Of a stretch of DNA of 64,000 nucleotides, positions 7,541 to 15,833 are shown in pieces. Position numbers and translations under genes: made by a program. The stretch is taken from assembly GCA_017745075.1 (NCBI GenBank), contig JAGIAD010000028.1, positions 248,001-312,000 of the forward strand, read 5' to 3'. Positions within the stretch are counted from its first letter, which is position 1. Every line of letters begins with the position of its first letter. This DNA is from Sphingobacteriaceae bacterium. Lineage in GTDB: Bacteria > Bacteroidota > Bacteroidia > Sphingobacteriales > Sphingobacteriaceae. The notes beneath the pieces are model-generated. The model ran no database searches and had not been told where the DNA came from. It saw only the letters and a list, made by a program, of their open reading frames with translations.

Positions 7541-8890
7541 ATGAGAAAAACAATTTTATCAGCGTTGTTATTATTAGGCTTAACTTTACCTGGCCTTGCC
7601 CAAAAACGATTAGGCAACGAAACAGCTGCCCAAAAAACCGAAAGAATGCAATGGTGGACCGATGCCCGATTCGGCATGTTTATCCACTGGGGCTTATATG
7701 CACTGCCGGCCCGCCACGAATGGGTTAAAAGCAATGAACGCATTACTGACGCAAACTACCAGAAATACTTCGATCAGTTTAATCCTGATTTATTTGATGC
7801 TAAAAAATGGGCGAAAGAAGCAAAAGCAGCAGGGATGAAATATGCCGTACTGACCACCAAACATCACGAAGGCTTTAATTTATTTGACAGCAAATACACC
7901 AATTATAAAGCAACCAATACACAGGCCAAAAGAGACCTGGTAAAAGAATTTGTTGATGCTTTTCGTGCAGAGGGTATCAAAGTAGGTTTTTATTATTCGC
8001 TTATTGATTGGCACCATCCTGATTTTACGGTTGACAGGTATCATCCACAAAGACCCAATAATGATAACGAAGCTGAATATGCAGCATTGAACAAAAACAG
8101 AGACATGGCCAAATATCGCAAATACCTGTACGATCAGGTTACGGAACTGTTAACCAAATATGGAAAAATCGACATTCTTTGGGCCGACTTTTCATACCCT
8201 GGCAAACATGGTAAAGGCCGTGATGATTGGGGTTCGGTAGCGCTGCTTAAGCAGATCAGAAAGCTGCAGCCACAAATTATTGTAGATAACCGACTGGATC
8301 TTAATGATTACGAAGATGGTACAGATTTCGAAACACCTGAGCAGGTTAGTACAAAAGAACTGGAAAAATACCGCGGAAAAGTCTGGGAAACCTGCCAAAC
8401 CTTTTCAGGATCGTGGGGATATCACCGCGATGAAAATACCTGGAAGAGCAATAGAAAATTATTGGATCTGCTCATTACTTCGGTGGCCAATGGAGGTAAC
8501 CTATTGCTAAACGTTGGTCCTACTGCACGCGGCGAGTTTGATAACAGGGCAAATATTGCTTTAGATAGCCTAAGCCTTTGGATGCATGCCAATTCGAAAT
8601 CTATTTACCATTGTACTTTTGCCCCGGTAGAATTTAAAGCTGCTGAAGGAACAAAACTCACTTATAATAAAGATACCAAAAAATTATATGTACACCTGTT
8701 CGAATATCCGAATACCGGCTACATTACGCTCGATGGATATAAAAACGAGGTAAAATATGCACAGTTTTTACATGACAACTCTGAAATACAGATCGATACC
8801 GAAAAATCTACCGGAAATACACTTGTATTAAAACTACCTAAGAAGAAACCGGATTTCCAAATCCCAGTAATTGAATTGGCACTGAATTAA
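7541..8890 (+). CDS. GH29 alpha-L-fucosidase, secreted
   Basis: A GH29 enzyme that releases terminal alpha-linked L-fucose by a retaining mechanism. The 449-residue protein has a signal peptide ending near LPGLAQ. The GH29 entry motif RFGMFIHWGLYALPARHEW lies near residue 43, TTKHHEGFNLFDS near 104, and the DILWADF strand with the probable nucleophile aspartate near 211. A C-terminal beta domain follows from about 350. It is not inside the large PUL, but it resembles the two GH29 proteins there. Linkage preference cannot be deduced. Confidence 0.94.
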   Translation: MRKTILSALLLLGLTLPGLAQKRLGNETAAQKTERMQWWTDARFGMFIHWGLYALPARHEWVKSNERITDANYQKYFDQFNPDLFDAKKWAKEAKAAGMKYAVLTTKHHEGFNLFDSKYTNYKATNTQAKRDLVKEFVDAFRAEGIKVGFYYSLIDWHHPDFTVDRYHPQRPNNDNEAEYAALNKNRDMAKYRKYLYDQVTELLTKYGKIDILWADFSYPGKHGKGRDDWGSVALLKQIRKLQPQIIVDNRLDLNDYEDGTDFETPEQVSTKELEKYRGKVWETCQTFSGSWGYHRDENTWKSNRKLLDLLITSVANGGNLLLNVGPTARGEFDNRANIALDSLSLWMHANSKSIYHCTFAPVEFKAAEGTKLTYNKDTKKLYVHLFEYPNTGYITLDGYKNEVKYAQFLHDNSEIQIDTEKSTGNTLVLKLPKKKPDFQIPVIELALN

Positions 8891-8939
8891 TCTACCTATA
8901 TTCATCAGCAAGTTGACTGTATAAGGCATTCCACTTGTA

Positions 8940-8983
8940 TTTATCACGTTGAGCTCAGCACAAACTGAGTTTAACGTGATAAA
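8940..8983. repeat. Long hairpin downstream of GH29
   Basis: TTTATCACGTTGAGCTCAG pairs with CTGAGTTTAACGTGATAAA (19 bp, two mismatches) around a CACAAA loop. It lies 50 bp after the fucosidase stop and may stabilise or end the transcript, but there is no clear U tract. The CACGTTGAG string recurs near 23100, so it may belong to a dispersed palindrome family. Confidence 0.5.
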
Positions 8984-9056
8984 TTCGATGTAAGATTACA
9001 ATTTGAGCTCCAAACGCTGACTAAACATATTGATGGCAATAAATGTTAACCTATTT

Positions 9057-9776
9057 ATGAAGTTTATTACGCTGCCATTTTGCTTTTTCCTATGTTGTTT
9101 TAAATTATATGCCCAATATACAGATAGCACCAACTATCATGTTGTGCTTACTTCAACCGGATCCATTAACCACACCAATGAAGACCGTGCCTATTTATTA
9201 AACAATGCGCTTAATTTTGGCATGAAAAAGAAAAGTTTTGTCCTAAATTCCACTACCGCATGGCTTTATGGCAAACAGAACAGTGATTTAACCAACAACG
9301 ATTTTTCTACCACATTAAACTTTAACCTATACAAAACCTTTCCGCATTTTTATTACTGGGGTTTGGTGAATTACAACACGAGTTATTCGCTAAAATTAAA
9401 AAACCAACTGCTCGCGGGCGGCGGCATTGCCTATAGCATACTAGACAAACCTAATGCCTATATTAACCTGAGCGATGGTGTATTATTTGATCAAAGCAGC
9501 CTGATTGTAGGCGATAGCTACCATACGTATCGAAACTCGTTAAGGCTACAGTATCATTTCGCCATAAAAGAGCTGATTACGATTGATGGAAATCATTTTT
9601 TGCAAAATGCTTTTGATAGAAAAGGTGATTATATTATCCGCTCTACCACTACCCTTGGATTAAAACTCCGTAAATGGATAAGCCTCACCACTGCATTGAA
9701 TTATAATAAACTTAATATTACCCGTAGCGAAAACCTGAACCTCACGTATGGATTAACGCTCGACAAGTATTTTTAG
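9057..9776 (+). CDS. DUF481-like outer-membrane beta-barrel protein
   Basis: The 239-residue product is an exported beta-strand-rich protein resembling DUF481, an outer-membrane barrel family of unknown role. The start at 9057 is preferred because it gives a clean signal peptide (MKFITLPFCFFLCCFKLYAQ). Upstream ATG and TTG codons only add a hydrophilic tail. Alternating polar/hydrophobic strands run throughout, and the last residue is phenylalanine (LDKYF), the usual barrel-assembly signature. It is transcribed alone. Confidence 0.7.
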   Translation: MKFITLPFCFFLCCFKLYAQYTDSTNYHVVLTSTGSINHTNEDRAYLLNNALNFGMKKKSFVLNSTTAWLYGKQNSDLTNNDFSTTLNFNLYKTFPHFYYWGLVNYNTSYSLKLKNQLLAGGGIAYSILDKPNAYINLSDGVLFDQSSLIVGDSYHTYRNSLRLQYHFAIKELITIDGNHFLQNAFDRKGDYIIRSTTTLGLKLRKWISLTTALNYNKLNITRSENLNLTYGLTLDKYF

Positions 9777-9880
9777 AACGATCGGGAGCCATGGATTACA
9801 GTTGAGATGACGGCACTTTTTGCTAAGCTTTAGATGCCAATTAACCAATTAACCAGCTTAATCAGTTAGCCATTCGTCCA

Positions 9881-10020
9881 TCATTAAGGAATTAAGAAAG
9901 TTAAGGTCTTAACGATCGCTATAAGCAACGTGCCTATCGGCCATCAACCAATAAACCTGGGTTTTGGCGTTTGGCATTAATTCACTAATTAAACAAATGA
10001 CTAATGAACCATTGAACTAA
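9881..10020 (+). repeat. Dispersed 'CGATCGCTATAA' intergenic repeat, copy 1
   Basis: This non-coding DNA carries AAGAAAGTTAAGG, then AACGATCGCTATAAGCAA and GGCCATCAACCAATAAAC. The same ordered words occur at 47080-47530 and, inverted, at 56340-56440. It has no coding potential and fills the space between the barrel gene and convergent cobA. Confidence 0.55.
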
Positions 10021-10028
10021 TTAACTAT

Positions 10029-10793
10029 CTAAGCCGATAACAGTTCTTCCTGATTCAGATTAACATAAGCCCTGGCCTGTACTACGTTTCCAATAATAAT
10101 AATTGCCGGGTAAGTTAAGCCAGCTTCTTCAGCAGATTGCTGTAAATTTTGCACTGAACATACCACTTGTTTTTGGTGAGGTAAGGTAGCATGTTGAATA
10201 ATTGCGGCCGGCATATTGCCCAAACCGGCATCACAATAGGCTTTAGAAATTTCGCCAACTTTTTTCATACCCATATATATAACAACTGTAGCCGAACTTT
10301 TCATTGCACATTTTAAATCGTTGGTTAAACTCCCATCCTTTTTAGTTCCGGTAAGTATCCAAACACTTTCACTAATGCCGCGATGTGTTAATGGTACATC
10401 AATGAAACCTGCGCCCTGCATGCTACTAATGCCCGGAATATAATGACATTTGATCCCCCGGGCCTCTGCATAAATCAATTCTTCGAATCCTCTGCCAAAA
10501 ATAAAAGGATCTCCACCCTTTAAACGCACTACTACCTGATAATTCTGGGCATATTCTACAATTAATTCATTTATTTTCTCCTGTGGCGTGTATTTTCCAT
10601 AGGGTTGCTTACCAACATAGATCATCTTACAGGTTTTCGGAGCAATTTCGAGCAATTTTTCATTACTTAAATTGTCGTAAAGAATAATTTCTGCTCTTTT
10701 TAACACATTAAAAGCCTTAAAAGTGATCAATTCAGGATCTCCAGGGCCTCCACCTATTATAAAAAGCCCAAAATCAGTCGTTTTTTGTTCCAT
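10029..10793 (-). CDS. cobA: Uroporphyrinogen-III C-methyltransferase
   Basis: This SAM-dependent enzyme methylates uroporphyrinogen III at C2 and C7 to give precorrin-2, the first step to siroheme, the cofactor of NirB. The 254-residue tetrapyrrole methylase has the glycine-rich GGGPGDPELITFKA motif at 14-27, the VVRLKGGDPFIFGRG signature near 88, and PLTHRG near 134. It lacks the CysG-type dehydrogenase/ferrochelatase domain, so the last two siroheme steps must come from a gene elsewhere. It is divergent from nirB, sharing a 250-bp control region, which fits co-regulation with nitrite reductase. Confidence 0.95.
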   Translation of the reverse strand: MEQKTTDFGLFIIGGGPGDPELITFKAFNVLKRAEIILYDNLSNEKLLEIAPKTCKMIYVGKQPYGKYTPQEKINELIVEYAQNYQVVVRLKGGDPFIFGRGFEELIYAEARGIKCHYIPGISSMQGAGFIDVPLTHRGISESVWILTGTKKDGSLTNDLKCAMKSSATVVIYMGMKKVGEISKAYCDAGLGNMPAAIIQHATLPHQKQVVCSVQNLQQSAEEAGLTYPAIIIIGNVVQARAYVNLNQEELLSA

Positions 10794-10857
10794 AATTTTA
10801 ATGATTTTACTATTTAAACATAAAAGTGATGAAATTTTATTAAAAAACTAAATTTTT

Positions 10858-10871
10858 ATGATAAAAATCAT
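10858..10871. promoter_or_regulatory. Candidate FNR/Crp-type operator
   Basis: ATGAT-AAAA-ATCAT is a perfect palindrome with the spacing of FNR boxes (TTGAT-N4-ATCAA) and conserved TGA/TCA cores. It lies between cobA and nirB, about 40 bp upstream of a TATATTTG -7-like box (10902-10909). The FNR-like regulator encoded at 21962-22645 is the obvious candidate ligand. In AT-rich DNA such palindromes can arise by chance. Confidence 0.5.
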
Positions 10872-10901
10872 ATAATAATAAATTTACTTTCAATAAAATT
10901 A

Positions 10902-10909
10902 TATATTTG
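10902..10909 (+). promoter_or_regulatory. Candidate -7 box of the nirB operon
   Basis: TATATTTG fits the TAnnTTTG consensus. A second inverted pair, ATATCAAA (10911-10918) and TTTGATAT (10937-10944), lies just downstream and could be another operator. The -33 element is not evident. Confidence 0.35.
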
Positions 10910-11043
10910 AATATCAAAAATCATAAAAATACATAGTTTGATATTTAAAAAACACAATAAGAGGCAAAAAAAAATATCAAAACATAATCTTGAATAAAAA
11001 ATAAACAAAAAAAGCCAAAAATCACTAAACACCTTTAAGATTT

Positions 11044-13554
11044 ATGAAAGAACCACAAATAATCGTAATAGGAAATGGAATGGTGGGGTATAAATTCTGT
11101 GAAAAACTTAGATCAAAAACTTCTTCTTTTAATTTAATTGTATTTGGAGAAGAACCCCGAAGAGCTTACGATCGCGTTCATTTAAGTGAATATTTCAATG
11201 GTAAAACAGCCGACGACCTCTCCCTTTCAACAGAAAATTGGTATGAGGAGCAAAATATTACGCTGTTTCTCAATAATCCAGTGACCAAAATAGACCGCGA
11301 ACTTCAGAAAGTTTACACTGCCAATGGTTTAGGCTACAGCTACGATATCCTGGTTTTTGCGACAGGTTCCGGTGCATTTGTTCCTAACATCGCCGGGATT
11401 GAGAAAGAAGGCGTTTTTGTTTACCGTACCATAGAAGATCTGGATCTCATTAGTAGTTATGCAAAAAAAGCTAAAACGGCTTCAGTTATAGGAGGTGGTT
11501 TATTAGGACTGGAAGCCGCCAAAGCATTGATTGATCTGGGTATCGAAAAAACCAGCATTATTGAATTTGCGCCACGCTTAATGCCAAGGCAAATTGACGC
11601 TGCAGGTAGCGACATGCTTAAATCGAAGCTGGCAGATTTAGGTTTACAGATCTATTTAAATAAAAATACTACAAGTATTGAAGGTGACGACTGTATCACT
11701 GCACTAAAGTTTAGTGATGATACCGTTTTAGATGTTGATATGCTGGTCATTTCTGCCGGAATAAAACCACGCGATGAACTGGCGAAGGCCTGTGGCATTA
11801 AGGTTGGTGCACGTGGCGGAATTATAGTTGACGAAAAAATGCAGACCAGCGATCCGGCCGTATTTGCCATCGGCGAATGCGCCCTATATGATGGAATGAT
11901 TTATGGCTTAATTGCTCCAGGCTACGAAATGGCCGAAGTGCTGGCCACAAACCTTTGCGAAGGTGACAAAACCTTCACAGGCTTTGATATGAGTACCAAA
12001 CTTAAACTGATAGGCATTGATGTGGCCAGTTTTGGTGATAATTTTATTACCGAACCAGATTGCCGCACCATCATCTTCGAGAACAAACACAAAGGCATAT
12101 ACAAAAGAATAAATGTTAGTAATGACGGGCAATACCTTTTAGGAGGTATATTAATTGGAGATGCAACAGCATATAACCTGCTGTTGCAAACCTCTAATAA
12201 CCGGATTGTATTATCAGAAAACCCTGAAGAGCTAATATTGGGTATACGTGGAGGAAGCGAACCGGCAGGTGCCGGAATTACAGGATTACCAGACAGTGCA
12301 TTGATATGCAGTTGCGAAGGCGTTAGTAAAGGCGACATCTGCTCGGCCGTAGCTGATGGTTCTTGCGAAAATATCGACGACCTGAAAAAATGCACCAAAG
12401 CCGGTACAGGTTGTGGCGGTTGCATGCCGATGGTGAAAGACTTACTGAACCATACTCTAAAATCGCAAGGGAAATACATTAAAAATGTAATCTGCGAACA
12501 TTTTAACTATAGCAGACAGGAACTTTACGATCTCATTCATATCCACGAATTAAAAAGCTATGATGCCGTATTAGATGCGTTAGGCAAAAATGATGGCTGC
12601 GAGGTATGTAAACCACTAGTATCATCACTCCTGGCTAGCCTTTGGAACGAAATGATCCTTAAAAAAGGAAATGATGTTGCTCAAGACAGCAACGACCGTT
12701 TTCTGGCCAACATTCAAAAAGGCGGCTCATACTCCGTGGTACCAAGGGTTCCGGGTGGCGAAATTACTCCCGACAAATTGATTGTAATTGGCGAAGTAGC
12801 TAAAAAATATAATCTCTACACCAAAATTACCGGGGGTCAGCGTATTGATATGTTTGGTGCACACCTAAACGACCTTCCTATTATTTGGGAGGAGTTAATT
12901 GCAGCAGGTTTTGAAAGCGGACATGCTTATGGAAAAGGCTTAAGGACTGTTAAAAGTTGCGTAGGTAGCACCTGGTGCAGGTTTGGCCTGCATGACAGCG
13001 TGAGTTTTGCCATCAGAATTGAAGAAAGATACAGGGGCATACGCGCACCGCATAAGTTCAAATCGGCGGTAAGTGGCTGTATCAGGGAATGTGCAGAAGC
13101 CCAAAGTAAAGATTTTGGCATTATTGCCACAGAAAAAGGCTGGAATTTATATGTATGTGGCAATGGAGGCAGCAAACCTCAGCATGCTCTTTTGTTAGCA
13201 ACAGACTTGGATAGTGAAACCTGCATCCGATACATCGATAGATTTTTGATGTTTTACATCCGCACCGCCGATCCGCTTACCCGAACCGCCACATGGCTGA
13301 ACAAAATGGAAGGTGGAATAGATTACCTGCGGAATGTTATCATCAACGATAGTTTAGGGATGGCGGCACAATGGGAAAATGAAATTGAAAATTTAATCGC
13401 TTCGTATAAGTGCGAATGGAAGGAGGCCGTTGAAAACCCTGCAATCAGAAAAAGGTTCTCTCATTTTGTAAATGCACCGGAAGACAAAGATCCTACTATT
13501 GAATTTGTTGAGATGCGCGGGCAAAAAAGAACTGCCGAATGGAAAACAGTTTAA
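11044..13554 (+). CDS. nirB: Assimilatory nitrite reductase, large subunit NirB
   Basis: NirB reduces nitrite to ammonium with NAD(P)H in the cytoplasm. The 836 residues hold, in order: an FAD-binding Rossmann fold (VIGNGMVGY near 6), the NAD-binding fold (VIGGGLLGLEAA near 149), a BFD-type [2Fe-2S] domain (CSCEG near 422, GCGGC near 458), and a further short BFD-like segment with GCEVC near 518. The sulfite/nitrite reductase half follows from about 550. Siroheme/[4Fe-4S] cysteines are visible as C-x5-C (CVGSTWC near 640) and C-x3-C (GCIRECAEA near 677). Length is typical of bacterial NirB. It leads the operon, followed by nirD after 36 bp. Confidence 0.97.
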   Translation: MKEPQIIVIGNGMVGYKFCEKLRSKTSSFNLIVFGEEPRRAYDRVHLSEYFNGKTADDLSLSTENWYEEQNITLFLNNPVTKIDRELQKVYTANGLGYSYDILVFATGSGAFVPNIAGIEKEGVFVYRTIEDLDLISSYAKKAKTASVIGGGLLGLEAAKALIDLGIEKTSIIEFAPRLMPRQIDAAGSDMLKSKLADLGLQIYLNKNTTSIEGDDCITALKFSDDTVLDVDMLVISAGIKPRDELAKACGIKVGARGGIIVDEKMQTSDPAVFAIGECALYDGMIYGLIAPGYEMAEVLATNLCEGDKTFTGFDMSTKLKLIGIDVASFGDNFITEPDCRTIIFENKHKGIYKRINVSNDGQYLLGGILIGDATAYNLLLQTSNNRIVLSENPEELILGIRGGSEPAGAGITGLPDSALICSCEGVSKGDICSAVADGSCENIDDLKKCTKAGTGCGGCMPMVKDLLNHTLKSQGKYIKNVICEHFNYSRQELYDLIHIHELKSYDAVLDALGKNDGCEVCKPLVSSLLASLWNEMILKKGNDVAQDSNDRFLANIQKGGSYSVVPRVPGGEITPDKLIVIGEVAKKYNLYTKITGGQRIDMFGAHLNDLPIIWEELIAAGFESGHAYGKGLRTVKSCVGSTWCRFGLHDSVSFAIRIEERYRGIRAPHKFKSAVSGCIRECAEAQSKDFGIIATEKGWNLYVCGNGGSKPQHALLLATDLDSETCIRYIDRFLMFYIRTADPLTRTATWLNKMEGGIDYLRNVIINDSLGMAAQWENEIENLIASYKCEWKEAVENPAIRKRFSHFVNAPEDKDPTIEFVEMRGQKRTAEWKTV

Positions 13555-13590
13555 TCAATAATCTTTACAAAACCTTAAAACCCAAGAATT

Positions 13591-13938
13591 ATGAATGAAA
13601 AATCAAATTGGCTGGCAGCCTGTCGAGTCGAGGACGCCATTGAGAACGGCGGCGTTTGTGTAAAACATGGTGAAGACCAGATTGCACTCTTTTATTTCAC
13701 CAGAAGAAATGAGTGGTACGCCACACAAAATGAATGCCCACATAAGAAACAGATGGCATTAAGCCGCGGAATGATTGGCTCTGCTACCGATGAACCTAAG
13801 GTAGCCTGCCCTTTCCACAAAAAAACATTCTCATTGAGCACTGGCGAATGTTTAAGCGGCGACGAATGCGCCATAAAAACCTATCCTGTAAAGGTAGAAA
13901 ACGGAACTGTTTACATTGGTACAACGCCAAAATCTTAA
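13591..13938 (+). CDS. nirD: Nitrite reductase small subunit NirD (Rieske-type)
   Basis: NirD is the small partner of NirB. The 115-residue protein has a Rieske [2Fe-2S] fold with both ligand pairs visible: C-x-H in NECPHKK near 48 and C-x2-H in ACPFHKKTF near 71. Many NirD proteins have lost these ligands, so their presence suggests this copy binds a cluster. It lies 36 bp after nirB and 60 bp before the next gene, so co-transcription is likely. Confidence 0.95.
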   Translation: MNEKSNWLAACRVEDAIENGGVCVKHGEDQIALFYFTRRNEWYATQNECPHKKQMALSRGMIGSATDEPKVACPFHKKTFSLSTGECLSGDECAIKTYPVKVENGTVYIGTTPKS

Positions 13939-13998
13939 CCTGACCCAGTAAGATTAGACTTTTCCTGATTAAAAAATTTAACTCCAAACCAAACCGAC

Positions 13999-14394
13999 AT
14001 GAAGATTTCTAATTATGTAGCCGCAACAGGCTGCCTTGCACTTACCTTGTTCTTTTTTTCAGCTAAATCGCAAACTAAAGCCGTTTTATTCGATGGTACT
14101 ATCGTGGCCGGATACGTTGATCATGGTGCTTTTATAAACTGTACCGGCCCAAGTATCAAATTCAGTAAAAAACCTTATACCGTTTTATTGGGATTATTGC
14201 CCAGTTTAAGAATCAAAGAAGATAAAGTTGCGGCCGGAGCGCCAAAAAATGCAGCCCTTACCCCCAACCTTGGTTTTGGCCTGACTACAGCCTTTCGCCA
14301 TGTAGCCTTACAAGTGCCTTTATATTACAACCCTAAAACTGCAGTTAAGAACGGCGAGTGGAACGTCGGCGTAGGTTTAGGCTATAAATTTTAA
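13999..14394 (+). CDS. Small exported, outer-membrane-like protein in nitrate operon
   Basis: I do not recognise this family. The 131-residue product has a signal peptide ending near FFSAKSQ and a short, strand-rich mature part of about 106 residues. It finishes GVGLGYKF, ending in the aromatic residue typical of outer-membrane barrels. It sits between nirD and narK in the same direction with short gaps. A role in nitrate passage across or sensing at the outer membrane is possible, but that is inference from position. About four predicted strand pairs seem too few for a monomeric porin. Confidence 0.65.
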   Translation: MKISNYVAATGCLALTLFFFSAKSQTKAVLFDGTIVAGYVDHGAFINCTGPSIKFSKKPYTVLLGLLPSLRIKEDKVAAGAPKNAALTPNLGFGLTTAFRHVALQVPLYYNPKTAVKNGEWNVGVGLGYKF

Positions 14395-14432
14395 AAGAAA
14401 CCATTTATTTATTTACGCTTAAACAGACCGTT

Positions 14433-15800
14433 ATGACACTAAACTCTATTACTAAACCGCTAGATAAATTAAATATATTTTCGATCAAAGGTGTTCAGAT
14501 GAAAACCTTTCACATTACCTGGCTAACTTTCTTCTTTTGTTTTTTTGCCTGGTTCGGCATGGCCCCCTTAATGAAAATTGCAAGAGAGCAGCTTCACCTC
14601 ACTAAAGATCAGGTCGGCAATATTCAGATTGCTTCGGTATCAGCCACTATAATTGCCCGTTTACTCATTGGGCGGCTCATTGATAAATTTGGCCCTAAAC
14701 TCATTTACACATGGCTCCTGGTACTGTGTGCTATTCCGGTCCTCTTAATCGGAACCAGCCATTCTTACGCTTCATTTTTACTTTTCCGACTAGCCATTGG
14801 CGTAATCGGCGCCTCATTTGTAATCACTCAATTTCATACCTCTGTTATGTTTGCACCTGAAATTAAAGGAACAGCAAATGCAACAGCGGGAGGTTTTGGA
14901 AACGCTGGCGGCGGTGCAGCCAATTTGTTTATGCCTTTAATTGCATCAGGTTTTACAGCCCTTGGCTTCTGCAGCACCGAAGATAGCTGGAGATATGCCA
15001 TGATTTTTCCTGGTGTAATGCTCTTAATCTGTGCCTTTTTGTATCACCGTTATACATTGGATACTCCACAGGGAGATTTTAAAAACCTGAAGGATGAAAA
15101 TGTAAAGAGCAGCAAAAACACTTTCTTACTTGCAGCAAAAGATTACCGCACCTGGATTTTAACCATTGCTTATGCCGCATGTTTTGGCGTAGAAATTACA
15201 GTAGACAATTTTGCACCAATATTTTTTACAGACTCTTTTGGTGCAACCATAGCTGTAGCCGGAATGGTTGCAGGCATTTTTGGCTGGATTAATATTTTTG
15301 CCAGACCACTGGGAGGCATTGTTGCTGATAAAATCGGCAAAACATGGGGATTTGATGGCAAAACCTTCCTACTGGCTTTATTGCTTTTGGTAGAAGGAAT
15401 TGGCCTGATCTGGTTCGCAAAATCAGGCAATATCGGAATGGCTATTTTTATGATGTTCGTTTTCGGTCTAAGTCTAAAAATGGCCAACGGAGCCACATAC
15501 AGCCTTGTCCCTTTCATTAACCCATTAGCAGTTGGTAGTGTAGCGGGTATTGTAGGAGCTGGTGGAAATATTGGTGCCATGCTTATCGCATTTATGTTTA
15601 AAGCCAAAGCTAACCATGCTACTAAAAATATGATCGAAAATGGGCATACCATCCAAAAAGACCTGATCGATTATACCAGTGCCTTTACCTTCCTCGGTTT
15701 TATTATTCTCGGCATTGGCGTTGCAATATTCATCTTCAGAACCATTACGGCGCAAAAAGCATCACCAGTAGAAGAACTGGTACTTACCCCTGGCAAATAA
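14433..15800 (+). CDS. narK: NarK/NasA-type nitrate/nitrite transporter (MFS)
   Basis: This is a major-facilitator permease for nitrate uptake (and possibly nitrite export). The 455 residues contain about 12 membrane helices. The nitrate-signature glycine-rich stretches are AGGFGNAGGGAANLFMP near 150 and AGIVGAGGNIGAML near 370, and the RLLIGRLIDKFGPK loop between helices 2 and 3 is typical for MFS. An N-terminal extension of about 22 residues precedes MKTFHITW. It lies in the nitrate operon, 38 bp after the small OMP-like gene and 33 bp before the nitrate reductase. Confidence 0.94.
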   Translation: MTLNSITKPLDKLNIFSIKGVQMKTFHITWLTFFFCFFAWFGMAPLMKIAREQLHLTKDQVGNIQIASVSATIIARLLIGRLIDKFGPKLIYTWLLVLCAIPVLLIGTSHSYASFLLFRLAIGVIGASFVITQFHTSVMFAPEIKGTANATAGGFGNAGGGAANLFMPLIASGFTALGFCSTEDSWRYAMIFPGVMLLICAFLYHRYTLDTPQGDFKNLKDENVKSSKNTFLLAAKDYRTWILTIAYAACFGVEITVDNFAPIFFTDSFGATIAVAGMVAGIFGWINIFARPLGGIVADKIGKTWGFDGKTFLLALLLLVEGIGLIWFAKSGNIGMAIFMMFVFGLSLKMANGATYSLVPFINPLAVGSVAGIVGAGGNIGAMLIAFMFKAKANHATKNMIENGHTIQKDLIDYTSAFTFLGFIILGIGVAIFIFRTITAQKASPVEELVLTPGK

Positions 15801-15833
15801 TAACGCTAAAAATCAATCATAGAAACCGGTCAT

